A program made the translations under genes and the position numbers. The notes beneath the pieces are model-generated. The model had not been told where the DNA came from and did no database searches. It worked only from the letters and a program-made list of their open reading frames with translations. Shown here piece after piece: positions 1 through 7,838 of a stretch of DNA of 43,731 bases (position 1 is the first letter of the stretch; each line of letters begins with the position of its first letter). This DNA is from a gamma proteobacterium L18 (GTDB taxonomy: Bacteria > Pseudomonadota > Gammaproteobacteria > Pseudomonadales > Pseudomonadaceae), in the NCBI GenBank assembly GCA_000497835.1, contig KI547164.1:950278-994008 (forward strand), read 5' to 3'.

Positions 1-200
1 CTGGCCTGTGCCTGGCGATTGGCGTGTGCACCTGGATCTTCTCGGCCATCAAGTTCCAGGCCGACATGGGGTTGATGCTGACCTTCATGCTGCTGTGGAA
101 CATGTTCGGCGCGCTGTGGCTGCTGCCGGCGCTGGCGCGGTTCCTGATCAAACCGGAGAAAATGGCGGGCAAGCAGGGCGGCTCACTGTTCGCCCACTGA
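1..200 (+). CDS. RND/MMPL superfamily exporter, C-terminal end (partial)
   Basis: Only the last 66 or so residues are present and the gene continues upstream of the window. The reading frame with codons starting at base 3 gives a very hydrophobic stretch with a motif close to FQADMGLMLTFMLLWNMFGA, then LWLLPALARFLI, and a short basic tail ending in FAH before TGA at 198-200. A final pair of membrane helices followed by a short cytoplasmic tail fits the end of the second transmembrane bundle of an RND/MMPL-type exporter (COG1033-like). The family call rests on this short hydrophobic pattern and is moderate. It reads into the REP cluster that fills 201-474. Confidence 0.6.
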   Translation, partial: GLCLAIGVCTWIFSAIKFQADMGLMLTFMLLWNMFGALWLLPALARFLIKPEKMAGKQGGSLFAH

Positions 201-235
201 CCCCGCCGACTTCCCCTGTGGGACCGGGCGATCGC

Positions 236-301
236 GTCGTCTGCATCGCGGCCAAGGCCGGCTCCTACCCCGGTCGGCGTAGGAGCCGACCTTAGTCGCG
301 A
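236..301. repeat. REP family 1 inverted pair (REPIN), copy A
   Basis: Two arms in opposite orientation: GCATCGCGGCCAAGGCCGGC then CTCCTAC on the left, and GTAGGAGCCGACCTTAGTCG on the right, separated by about 10 bases. The GTAG head and the hairpin-forming body are typical of Pseudomonas REP sequences. Related copies lie at 383-444, 31783-31861 and 36851-36935. Confidence 0.8.
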
Positions 302-313
302 CTCTTCACCCAT

Positions 314-340
314 GTAGCAGCGGCCGTCAGGCCGCGTCAC
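314..340. repeat. GTAGCAGCGGCC-type short repeat
   Basis: A 27-base sequence beginning GTAGCAGCGGCCGTCAGG is repeated exactly at 36759-36785. It contains the palindromic core GCGGCCGTCAGGCCGC and carries a GTAG head like other REP elements. No gene is seen between 201 and 474. Confidence 0.7.
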
Positions 341-382
341 AGGCACTGCGGTCCACCTGCTACACCGCGTGCGTCAGACGGT

Positions 383-444
383 GTCGTCTGCATCGCACCA
401 CGGTCGGCGTAGGAGCCGACTTTAGTCGCGATGCAGACGACGCG
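383..444. repeat. REP family 1, copy B (one arm shortened)
   Basis: The right arm GTAGGAGCCGACTTTAGTCG with its GATGCAGACGACGCG flank is intact. The left arm is reduced to GTCGTCTGCATCGC and has lost its GGCCAAGGCCGGCTCCTAC portion, so this looks like a partly deleted copy of the repeat at 236-301. Confidence 0.7.
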
Positions 445-474
445 TTGTCAAGGCAATAGCGGTTCCAAGGCGAG

Positions 475-1197
475 TTACAACGCCAATTCCGACCCCAACA
501 CCATCCCCAGCGCATTGCGCGCATCATCCAACTGCACCAACGTCGCCTGCCGTGCCGCCAGCGCATCGCGGTTCTCGATGGCGGTCAAAATCGCCTTGTG
601 CCGCGGCATCGCCAACTCATGCAGGTTGGGCCGCTGGTTGGAATGCTTCAGCGCCTCGCGCAACGCCAACGCCAGCATATTGCACAAGTGCGCCAGCAAA
701 TCATTGTGGGTGGCCTCGGCAATGCGGCTGTGGAAATCCAGGTCCGGCTGCAACAACGCCTCCGGCGTCGGCGCCGCCTCCATGCGCTGATACGCCTCGG
801 CAATCGAAGCCACCTCTTCAGGCGTGGCATGCTGCGCTGCCAAGGCCGCCGCCGCCGGCTCGATGATCGCCCGCACACTGGTCAGCACCGCAAAAAACTC
901 ATTCTGCGGGCTGCTCTGCATCAGCCAGTGCAACACATCCGGGTCCAGCAAATGCCACTCGCGCCGCGCCTTCACTACGGTACCCACCCGTGGCTTGGAA
1001 TACACCAGTCCCTTGGCCACCAGCACCCGCGTGGCTTCGCGCAGTACTGGCCGGCTGACCGCATACTCCTCGCACAACAACGCCTCGGCGGGCAGCTTGT
1101 CATCAGGTTTCAGCCGCCCGGAAACGATCTGCATGCCAATGTCCTGGACGATGCGCGCGTGCATGCTTTTGCGGTCGGAAGGTTTGCGGTAATCCAT
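475..1197 (-). CDS. GntR-family (FadR/FCD) transcriptional regulator
   Basis: A 240-aa protein. Residues about 10-75 form a GntR winged helix (IVSGRLKPDDKLPAEALLCEEYAVSRPVLREATRVL, then GLVYSKPRVGTVV). Residues about 100-230 are an all-helical FCD ligand domain with metal-binding-type positions in DLDFHSRIAEATHN and the later H in MPRHKAI. FCD regulators usually repress sugar-acid or organic-acid genes and are released by a pathway intermediate. It points away from the dehydratase at 3558-5297 and is separated from it by the 1388-3533 toxin cassette. The intergenic promoter of the sugar-acid operon carries TAGTAATACTA (5387-5397), which fits the FadR-family pattern TNGTNNNACNA, so I infer that this protein controls that operon. 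The ATG at 1197 has only a weak ribosome site. The ligand is unknown. Confidence 0.88.
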   Translation of the reverse strand: MDYRKPSDRKSMHARIVQDIGMQIVSGRLKPDDKLPAEALLCEEYAVSRPVLREATRVLVAKGLVYSKPRVGTVVKARREWHLLDPDVLHWLMQSSPQNEFFAVLTSVRAIIEPAAAALAAQHATPEEVASIAEAYQRMEAAPTPEALLQPDLDFHSRIAEATHNDLLAHLCNMLALALREALKHSNQRPNLHELAMPRHKAILTAIENRDALAARQATLVQLDDARNALGMVLGSELAL

Positions 1198-1387
1198 GGG
1201 AGGCGGGTGGGTCCTGAGCGATGGGTATCGCGATCATAGCATTGTGGGCTAGTGCCTGTAGGGCGGCACAGGCGGCAAGCACATTCGTCCTGGAAGGGCG
1301 ACGAAGTTGTAGGACGTTTCCCAAATGTGGGGTGAGCAGATAATTCCACATGAATCAGGCGCCTGAACTTATTAAGCTTTGGGTTCA

Positions 1388-2879
1388 ATGGATAGAACGA
1401 ATCACATGGACCTATTACCTCGCGTCCCTTCTTGGGATCAGATCGAACGCAATCTTGAGCGTTCATTCCAGCATTTAACTCGAACCACTAGCCGACGTAT
1501 TCATTCTGGTCTTGACCAAGCATATGGCCAGTTGGGCGGCCGCCGGATCGACTCTGTACGTCGAGCGATGCAGCTTTCGATCCCGATCCTCCACACCCGA
1601 CTAGTAAGCCAGTGGGCGGATATCCATATCGAGCAGGTCCTTGATGTACTCCTTAAACTCGTCAAAGAGGTGACGCTGATGTTAGGCGGCAGCGTTGCCC
1701 TGGGAGCGATTTTAGGGGGGCGGCGGGTGCCACGGCGTTTGGCATAGGCGCAGCACCCGGAGCGGTCGTCGGCGCGGGCGCCGGGCTACAAATTGGTAAC
1801 CTTATGCTTGCCACCTTGGGGCTGGCCGCGATTGCGGAGTATTTCTATGAGGGGTTGCCTGCTTGCTTTCGCACGCTGCAGGAAGGGTTTGCCATGGCTT
1901 GGGATGCCGAATATGGCGGGCCTAGCGGCGCGATGGACCCAACCGGCGGCGGGCATAGCCTTACCGAAGCGCGGTTGGAGCATGCGGCCCGCACCCTTGC
2001 CCGTGGCCAGCAACAATTGGTGGCGCTGTTACTGATGGCAATCGCTACCTATCTGTTGCGAGGGTCGATGAAGGCGAGCATTGAAAAACCTCTGGACAGT
2101 GTCGCCAGTCGCAGCGCCGAGCTTGGGAAACAATTGACTAACCAGCAATTTGCCAAATGGCTGGAACGCCACCAAGGCCGGTTGCTTGAGCGGGTGCAAG
2201 CGAGACCGGCGACCCTTTTGGCTGAGCAAGGTCCGGGTGTATCCGGAAGGCTGGTGGAGAAACCTGCAATTTCCAGCGCGACTGCTCCTGCGGCCAATCA
2301 GCTGTTTGAGTCGATCTATGCGAAGGCCGGTGCTGCGAAGGTCCAGATAGACAGGATCGCCGATCAGTTGGCGGAAAAGTACAATGGGATGGTGGCTAAG
2401 GCACCGATCAAGTCCGCACAGCGGGCGCTTGAAAAAATTAACAGCGACTACGGTGGTGATGCAAGACGAATCAAGGATTTGGCGCGCAATACCATTATTG
2501 TCGATGACAGCAAGATATCGGCTGTGGTCGATGATCTGCGCGCATTAGGTGCAAAGGTCAAGGTTATTGACGGCGCGTCTGACACAATGGGTTACAGCGG
2601 CGTAAACTCCTCACTGATGACTCGGGCGGGTATTGCCGGTGAGATTCAAGTCAATTCACCTGCGATGATTTATGCCAAAGAACCAGAAGTGATAGCCAGA
2701 ACGCTTTTAGGTAACGACGCCTACGATGTCATTGCAGCGAAGACCGCTCTACCGGGGGGCTCGGACACCGTTTATACGAGCAGTGGCGCGTTCTGGACCC
2801 TGACAGTGCCCCCGCCATGGACATCGCCGAACGCAGCAGGACTTATTACAACGCAGTGAGAGAAGCCAATGCCCATTGA
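1388..2879 (+). pseudogene. DUF6861-like / RelA-SpoT-domain toxin gene, frameshifted twice at G6 runs
   Basis: Read with one extra G at 1715-1720 and one at 2754-2759, this gives a continuous 497-aa protein. As written the frames break: the N-terminal part stops at 1747, the main part runs 1804-2859, and the last third of the synthetase domain lies in another frame ending at TGA 2877-2879. Residues about 1-135 begin LPRVPSWDQIERNLERSF and end in a glycine-rich hydrophobic stretch, matching the DUF6861 region of Pseudomonas polymorphic toxins. The C-terminal part resembles a RelA/SpoT synthetase domain: KSAQRALEKI, RRIKDLARNTIIVDD (Asp about 364), GYSGVNSSL (Tyr about 403), GEIQVNSPAMIYAKE (Glu about 419), then in the restored frame GLGHRLYEQWRVLD. 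These match the Mg-binding Asp, guanine-stacking Tyr and catalytic Glu of alarmone synthetases. The start may be ATG 1388 or 1406; both have weak ribosome sites. Base composition is clearly lower in GC than the flanking genes. No VgrG, PAAR or secretion gene is adjacent. Confidence 0.75.
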
Positions 2880-3102
2880 GAAAGGCGAACGCTTCGCCAA
2901 GCAGGATGTTTACATCGACTACCCCTATGAGGAAGTCATGTACCGCTGGGACCACGTTGCACGACAAGTATTCGTGCGTTTCTATGGTCATCCCGAATCC
3001 ATTACCCCTGTTCCGTCACACAATAACCTGTTTAACGAGGCACTGCGCTTCGGCGACGAAATCACGTCGCAGCAATACAGGCAAGGGCAGTCTCAGCCAT
3101 GA
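2869..3102 (+). CDS. 77-aa protein of the alarmone toxin cassette, candidate immunity protein
   Basis: A small, acidic, tyrosine- and aromatic-rich soluble protein (IDYPYEEVMYRWDHVARQVF is its most distinctive stretch) without signal peptide or membrane segment. Its ATG lies inside the last codons of the frame-restored toxin gene, an 11-bp overlap, and its TGA overlaps the ATG of the hydrolase gene by 4 bp (ATGA at 3099-3102). It is therefore probably translationally coupled to both. I do not recognise a named family. Position and size suggest an immunity or adaptor role, but that is inferred from context only. Confidence 0.75.
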   Translation: MPIEKGERFAKQDVYIDYPYEEVMYRWDHVARQVFVRFYGHPESITPVPSHNNLFNEALRFGDEITSQQYRQGQSQP

Positions 3103-3533
3103 GCACTCTGGACATCGCTATTGCGCTAGCTTGTAGTGCCCACGCCGGTCAGGTGAATAAAGCCGGAAAGGCCTATATCCTCCATCCATTGCGGTTGATG
3201 CTGTGCTTTGACGACCTGGATGCCCAGATAGTGGCGGTACTCCATGACGTGATCGAGGACAGCGAGCACTCTCTGGGTGATCTGCAAGGATTGGGATTTG
3301 ATGCCCACGTGATCAGCGCAATCGACTGCCTGACCAAACGCCCCGGGGAAAACTATCAACGATTCCTCGAACGTGTGGCCACCCACCCGCTGGCAACGCG
3401 CGTCAAAATTCAGGACATCACAGACAATTTGGATGTCACCCGCCTTCCGGCCCTTACCGACAAGGACTTTGAGCGGGTGCGCAAGTATCATCAGGCGTTG
3501 GCTTACCTCAAAGGAGTCATGCCTAGCCCGTAG
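3099..3533 (+). CDS. Small alarmone hydrolase (HD domain, RelA/SpoT hydrolase-like)
   Basis: A 144-aa single-domain protein with the active-site pattern of (p)ppGpp hydrolases: AHAGQ with His15, YILHP with His29, VAVLHDVIEDS with His49-Asp50 and Glu53-Asp54, and KIQDITDN with Asp106, Asp109 and Asn110. These correspond to the Mn-binding HD set and the downstream Asp of SpoT, Rel and MESH1-type small alarmone hydrolases. It is about the size of the family minimum and lacks synthetase, TGS and ACT domains. The gene is coupled to the 77-aa gene by an ATGA overlap and lies just downstream of an alarmone-synthetase-type toxin. The likely role is to degrade the alarmone made by that toxin, as SAH antitoxins do for toxSAS enzymes such as FaRel. 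The substrate, whether guanosine- or adenosine-based, cannot be told from sequence. Confidence 0.85.
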   Translation: MSTLDIAIALACSAHAGQVNKAGKAYILHPLRLMLCFDDLDAQIVAVLHDVIEDSEHSLGDLQGLGFDAHVISAIDCLTKRPGENYQRFLERVATHPLATRVKIQDITDNLDVTRLPALTDKDFERVRKYHQALAYLKGVMPSP

Positions 3534-3557
3534 CCGCTGCCGCCAGGCTACAAGGGC

Positions 3558-5297
3558 TCAGTGCGAGTGCCTCGGCACCTCCGCTCCGCGGCAGCCGACC
3601 AGGAAGTCGAAGTCGCAGCCCTGATCCGCCTGCATCACATGGTCCACATACAGCTGCCGGTACCCGCCGGCCAGCAGGTTGTGCACCGGCGCCTGCCAGT
3701 CGGCCAGCCGGGCCGCCAGTTCTGCATCGCTGATGTCCAGGTGCAAGCGCCCGGTGCTGCAGTCCAGTTCGATGTAATCACCTTCCTTCACCGCGGCCAA
3801 CGGGCCGCCCGCCGCCGCTTCGGGCGCCACGTGCAGCACCACGGTGCCGTAGGCGGTGCCGCTCATGCGGGCGTCGGAGATGCGCACCATGTCGGTTACG
3901 CCCTGTGCCAGCAGTTTGGCCGGCAGGCCCATGTTGCCGACTTCGGCCATGCCCGGGTAACCCTTGGGGCCGCAGTTTTTCATCACCAGGATGGAGCTGG
4001 CGTCCACGTCCAGTTCCGGGTCGTTGATGCGTGCCTTGTATTCGTCGAAGTTCTCGAACACCACGGCGCGGCCGCGGTGTTTCATCAGCGCGGGCGTTGC
4101 GGCCGAGGGCTTGAGCACCGCGCCCAGGGGTGCCAGGTTGCCGCGCAGCACACAGATGCCGCCGTCGGCCACCAGCGGGTTGTCGATGGCGCGGATCACT
4201 TCGTCGTCGCCGTAGATGGGCGAGTTGCGCACGTTGTCCCACAGGCTCTTGCCGTTGACGGTCAGGGCCTCGGGGTTGGGGATCAGGTGGTTTTCGCCCA
4301 AGCGGCGCAGCACGGCAGGCAGGCCACCAGCGTAGTAGAACTCTTCCATGAGGAAGCGGCCCGAGGGCTGCAGGTCGACCAGGGTCGGGGTGCCGCGGCC
4401 GATGCGGGTCCAGTCGTCCAGTTCCAGGTCCACGCCGATGCGGCCGGCAATGGCCTTGAGGTGAATGACGGCGTTGGTGGAACCGCCGATGGCCGCGTTG
4501 ACGCGGATGGCGTTTTCGAAGGCTTCACGGGTGAGGATTTTCGACAGGCGCAAGTCCTCCTTGACCATTTCCACCGCGCGCATGCCCGACATGTGCGCCA
4601 GCACGTAGCGGCGTGAATCCACCGCCGGGATGGCGGCGTTGTGCGGCAGTGAGGTGCCCAGGGCTTCGGCCATGCAGGCCATGGTCGAGGCCGTGCCCAT
4701 GGTGTTGCAGGTACCGGCCGAGCGAGACATGCCGGCTTCGGCGGAAAGGAACTCGTCCAGGCTGATCTGCCCGGCCTTCAGCGATTCGTGCATCTGCCAG
4801 ACGATGGTGCCGGCGCCGATGTCGCGGCCCTTGTGCTTGCCGTTGAGCATTGGCCCGCCGGTGACGACGATGGCCGGCACGTCGCAACTGGCCGCGCCCA
4901 TTAGCAGGGCCGGGGTGGTCTTGTCACAGCCGGTCAGCAGCACCACACCGTCGATGGGGTTGCCGCGGATGGCTTCTTCCACGTCCATGCTGGCCAGGTT
5001 GCGGGTGAGCATGGCGGTGGGGCGCAGGTTCGACTCGCCGTTGGAGAACACCGGGAACTCCACCGGAAAGCCACCAGCCTCCAGCACGCCGCGCTTGACG
5101 TGTTCGGCGATGGTGCGGAAGTGGGCGTTGCACGGGGTCAGCTCGGACCAGGTGTTGCAGATGCCGATGATCGGCTTGCCATGGAACTGATGGTCGGCGA
5201 TGCCCTGGTTCTTCATCCAACTGCGGTACATGAAGCCGTTCTTGTCGGCGGTGCCGAACCACTGGGCCGAACGCAGGGTAGGTTTCTTATCAGACAT
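3558..5297 (-). CDS. IlvD/Edd-family sugar-acid (aldonate) dehydratase
   Basis: A 579-aa enzyme that dehydrates a sugar acid to a 2-keto-3-deoxy acid using an iron-sulfur cluster and Mg. Family signatures are IIGICNTWSELTPCN (cluster Cys near residue 55), LLTGCDKTTPALLMGAAS, SAGTCNTMGTASTM, and the C-terminal GPKGYPGMAEVGNMGLP and RISDARMSGTAYGTVVLH. Length and these motifs fit the L-arabinonate/D-xylonate/galactonate-type branch better than IlvD proper, because the neighbours are sugar-acid transporters, a GguC-like enzyme and KGSA dehydrogenase rather than branched-chain genes. It is divergent from the MFS gene at 5485 and shares a 187-bp promoter region holding the operator-like palindrome. 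The end faces the toxin cassette tail to tail with only about 24 bp between stop codons. The exact substrate is not determinable. Confidence 0.88.
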   Translation of the reverse strand: MSDKKPTLRSAQWFGTADKNGFMYRSWMKNQGIADHQFHGKPIIGICNTWSELTPCNAHFRTIAEHVKRGVLEAGGFPVEFPVFSNGESNLRPTAMLTRNLASMDVEEAIRGNPIDGVVLLTGCDKTTPALLMGAASCDVPAIVVTGGPMLNGKHKGRDIGAGTIVWQMHESLKAGQISLDEFLSAEAGMSRSAGTCNTMGTASTMACMAEALGTSLPHNAAIPAVDSRRYVLAHMSGMRAVEMVKEDLRLSKILTREAFENAIRVNAAIGGSTNAVIHLKAIAGRIGVDLELDDWTRIGRGTPTLVDLQPSGRFLMEEFYYAGGLPAVLRRLGENHLIPNPEALTVNGKSLWDNVRNSPIYGDDEVIRAIDNPLVADGGICVLRGNLAPLGAVLKPSAATPALMKHRGRAVVFENFDEYKARINDPELDVDASSILVMKNCGPKGYPGMAEVGNMGLPAKLLAQGVTDMVRISDARMSGTAYGTVVLHVAPEAAAGGPLAAVKEGDYIELDCSTGRLHLDISDAELAARLADWQAPVHNLLAGGYRQLYVDHVMQADQGCDFDFLVGCRGAEVPRHSH

Positions 5298-5374
5298 GTG
5301 GGCTTCTCTTATTGTAAGACTTAATTGCGGCGCTTTTAGCTAAAATAGGCCTAAAAAACCGGCTTGTGAAGTCG

Positions 5375-5403
5375 TTGTCGGTTAAATAGTAATACTATAT
5401 AGT
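5375..5403 (+). promoter_or_regulatory. Candidate sigma-70 promoter of the sugar-acid operon
   Basis: TTGTCG at 5375-5380 and TATAGT at 5398-5403 are 17 bases apart, in the intergenic region upstream of the MFS gene. The palindrome at 5387-5397 fills most of the spacer, so a bound repressor would block polymerase. This was read by eye and has not been tested against a promoter model. Confidence 0.45.
5387..5397. promoter_or_regulatory. FadR/FCD-type operator palindrome TAGTAATACTA
   Basis: A perfect 11-base palindrome around a single central base. It matches the TNGTNNNACNA half-site spacing known for FadR-family (FCD) GntR regulators. It lies between the divergent dehydratase and MFS genes and is the best candidate target for the regulator encoded at 475-1197. 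Confidence 0.55.
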
Positions 5404-5484
5404 CATTCGCAACGGAGGACGGCTGGCGGCTGACCGCGCCTGCACGATCCCCATCCATAACAAGAACAATTGGAGACCGTTGCC

Positions 5485-6816
5485 ATGGGCGAAGAGCTGC
5501 GCCTGATCCGGCGTATTACCCTCAAGCTGATTCCCTTCCTGATCCTGCTGTACCTCGTGGCCTATGTGGACCGCTCGGCGGTGGGCTTCGCCAAGCTGCA
5601 CATGGGCAGTGACGTGGGCATTGGCGATGCGGCCTACGGCATGGGTGCCGGGCTGTTTTTCATCGGCTACTTCCTGCTGGAAATCCCCAGCAACCTGTTG
5701 CTGACCCGCTTCGGCGCGCGGCGCTGGTTTGCGCGCATCATGATCACCTGGGGCGCCATCACCATTGGCATGGCCTTCGTCCAGGGGCCCAACAGCTTCT
5801 ACGTGATGCGCTTTCTGCTGGGCGCGGCGGAGGCGGGCTTCTTCCCCGGGGTGCTGTACTACATCACCCAGTGGTTCCCGGTGCGCCACCGCGGCAAGAT
5901 CCTCGGCCTGTTCATCCTCTCCCAACCCATTGCCATGATGATCACCGGCCCGGTCTCCGGTGGCCTGCTGGGCATGGACGGGGTGCTGGGCCTGCATGGC
6001 TGGCAATGGCTGTTCATCGCCATCGGTACGCCGGCCATCCTGCTGACCTGGCCGGTGCTGCGCTGGCTGCCGGACGGCCCGGCGCAGGTGAAATGGATGA
6101 CCGAGGTGGAGAAGGGCTGGCTGACCAGCGAGCTGAAAAAGGACCTCGATACCTACGGCCAGACCCGCCACGGCAACCCGCTGCACGCGTTGAAGGATTT
6201 TCGCGTGCTGTTGCTGGCGCTGTTCTACCTGCCGGTGACCCTGAGCATTTACGGCCTGGGCCTGTGGCTGCCGACGCTGATCAAGCAATTCGGCGGCAGC
6301 GACCTGGTGACCGGTTTCGTGTCGTCGGTGCCGTATGTGTTCGGCATCGTCGGCCTGCTGATCGTGCCGCGCAGTTCCGACCGCCTCAATGACCGCTATG
6401 GCCACCTGGCCGTGTTGTATGTGCTGGGCGCCGCCGGGCTGTTCTTCAGCGCCTGGCTGACGGTGCCGGTGCTGCAACTGGCGGCGCTGAGCCTGGTGGC
6501 GTTCTCGCTGTTCTCGTGCACGGCGGTGTTCTGGACCCTGCCGGGCCGCTTCTTCGCCGGTGCCAGTGCGGCAGCCGGCATTGCCCTGATCAACTCGGTG
6601 GGCAACCTGGGCGGCTACATCGGCCCGTTCGTCATCGGTGCGCTCAAGGAGTACACCGGCAACCTGGCCAGCGGCCTGTATTTCCTCACGGCCGTGATGC
6701 TGTTCGGCCTGGTCTTGACTGGCGTGGTCTATCGCCTGCTGGAGCGCCGCCACGCGCTGCCGGCCGAGCAGTTCGCCGCCAGTGCCCGCAGCGCGCAACC
6801 CAGCGCGCGAACCTGA
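5485..6816 (+). CDS. MFS transporter, anion:cation symporter-type (sugar-acid importer)
   Basis: A 443-aa polytopic protein with about 12 hydrophobic helices. MFS signatures include YVDRSAVGFAK near the N-terminus, GAGLFFIGYFLLEIPSNLLL, and FLLGAAEAGFFPGVLYYITQ, a pattern typical of the ACS family that imports hexuronates, galactonate, tartrate or similar acids with protons. I chose ATG 5485 over an in-frame TTG at 5470 because GGAG at 5472-5475 is well placed for the ATG. It is the first gene of a run with the GguC-like and KGSADH genes (20 and 9 bp gaps), so it probably brings in the aldonate that the divergent dehydratase uses. Confidence 0.88.
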   Translation: MGEELRLIRRITLKLIPFLILLYLVAYVDRSAVGFAKLHMGSDVGIGDAAYGMGAGLFFIGYFLLEIPSNLLLTRFGARRWFARIMITWGAITIGMAFVQGPNSFYVMRFLLGAAEAGFFPGVLYYITQWFPVRHRGKILGLFILSQPIAMMITGPVSGGLLGMDGVLGLHGWQWLFIAIGTPAILLTWPVLRWLPDGPAQVKWMTEVEKGWLTSELKKDLDTYGQTRHGNPLHALKDFRVLLLALFYLPVTLSIYGLGLWLPTLIKQFGGSDLVTGFVSSVPYVFGIVGLLIVPRSSDRLNDRYGHLAVLYVLGAAGLFFSAWLTVPVLQLAALSLVAFSLFSCTAVFWTLPGRFFAGASAAAGIALINSVGNLGGYIGPFVIGALKEYTGNLASGLYFLTAVMLFGLVLTGVVYRLLERRHALPAEQFAASARSAQPSART

Positions 6817-6836
6817 ATACACAAGGGAGCATCACC

Positions 6837-7829
6837 ATGCGTCTAGTGCAATTTAAGTTGAACGATGGCCAGCGCCGTGTCGGCCTGGTGGACAGCGACC
6901 GCGTGCACGAAGTGCGCGGCGCCCACAGCGTGCGCGAGCTGGCGCTGGCCGCCATCGAGGCCGGCATCGGCCTGGCCCGGCACGTCGATGACCTGGGCTT
7001 GGGGCAGCATCATGATTACCAGCAACTGCTGAGCGAAGCACGCATCCTGCCGCCGCTGGACCACCCGGACCCGGCGCACATGCTGATCACCGGCACCGGC
7101 CTGACCCACTTGGGCAGCGCCGCAACGCGCGACAAGATGCACCAGCAAGTGGGCGACGAAGCGGCGGTCACCGACAGCATGAAAATCTTCAAGTGGGGCC
7201 TGGAGGGCGGTAAGCCCGCAACCGGTCAGGCCGGCGTGCAGCCTGAATGGTTCTACAAAGGCGATGGCGGCATTGTCGTGGCGCCGGGTGGCGAATTTCC
7301 GGTGCCGCCGTTTGCCGAAGACGCCGGTGAGGAGCCCGAGCTGGGCGGCCTGTACGTCATCGGTCACGACGGCAAGCCCTATCGCCTGGGCTTCGCCCTG
7401 GGTAACGAATTCTCCGACCATGTGATGGAGCGCAAGAACTACCTGTACCTGGCCCATTCCAAACTGCGCCATTGCTCGTACGGGCCGGAATTGCGGGTAG
7501 GCGAACTGCCCACGCACCTGGCTGGCACCAGCCGTATCTGGCGTGACGGCAAGGTGCTGTGGGAGAAGGAGTTCCTCAGCGGCGAAGGCAACATGTGCCA
7601 CAGCTTCGACAACCTGGAATACCACCACTTCAAGTACGCCCAGTTTCTGCGCCCGGGCGATGTGCACATTCACTTCTTCGGCACTGCCACCTTGTCGTTT
7701 GCCGATGGCATCAGCACCCAGGTGGGCGACCGTTTCGAGATTAGCCTGGATGAATTCGGCGCACCGCTGAGCAATCGCGTGGGCAGCGCCGAAGCGGTGT
7801 TCGCGCCCGGCAGCATTGGCAAACTGTAA
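6837..7829 (+). CDS. Fumarylacetoacetase-fold enzyme, GguC/AraD1-like 2-keto-3-deoxy-acid dehydratase
   Basis: A 330-aa protein. The N-terminal third (RLVQFKLNDGQRRVGLVDSD) is the small domain of GguC/AraD1-like proteins. The remainder is an FAH fold with GTGLTHLGSAATRDKMH, WFYKGDG, and the acidic segment EEPELGGLYVIG followed by GNEFSDHVMERKNYL, the usual metal-site region. In the non-phosphorylating pentose route a member of this superfamily removes water from 2-keto-3-deoxypentonate to give alpha-ketoglutarate semialdehyde, which the next gene oxidises. Position between the importer and the KGSA dehydrogenase supports that role. The alternative is hydrolysis of a 2,4-diketo acid, as in the related rhamnonate route. 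A GGAG-type ribosome site (AAGGGAG) precedes the ATG. Confidence 0.82.
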   Translation: MRLVQFKLNDGQRRVGLVDSDRVHEVRGAHSVRELALAAIEAGIGLARHVDDLGLGQHHDYQQLLSEARILPPLDHPDPAHMLITGTGLTHLGSAATRDKMHQQVGDEAAVTDSMKIFKWGLEGGKPATGQAGVQPEWFYKGDGGIVVAPGGEFPVPPFAEDAGEEPELGGLYVIGHDGKPYRLGFALGNEFSDHVMERKNYLYLAHSKLRHCSYGPELRVGELPTHLAGTSRIWRDGKVLWEKEFLSGEGNMCHSFDNLEYHHFKYAQFLRPGDVHIHFFGTATLSFADGISTQVGDRFEISLDEFGAPLSNRVGSAEAVFAPGSIGKL

Positions 7830-7838
7830 GGAGGCCCC

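Noticed and set aside
236..444. A CRISPR array, suggested by repeated short motifs in intergenic regions
   Set aside because: The repeats are inverted pairs of REP type scattered over the window, not regularly spaced direct repeats, and no cas genes are present.
3558..5297. IlvD proper (dihydroxy-acid dehydratase of branched-chain synthesis)
   Set aside because: The context and sequence fit the sugar-acid branch of the IlvD/Edd family; the isoleucine genes in the window are more than 20 kb away.
5395..6822. A 475-codon minus-strand frame opposite the first MFS gene
   Set aside because: Composition (Gln/His/Arg/Ala-rich) and lack of any recognisable motif mark it as a shadow of the transporter gene.
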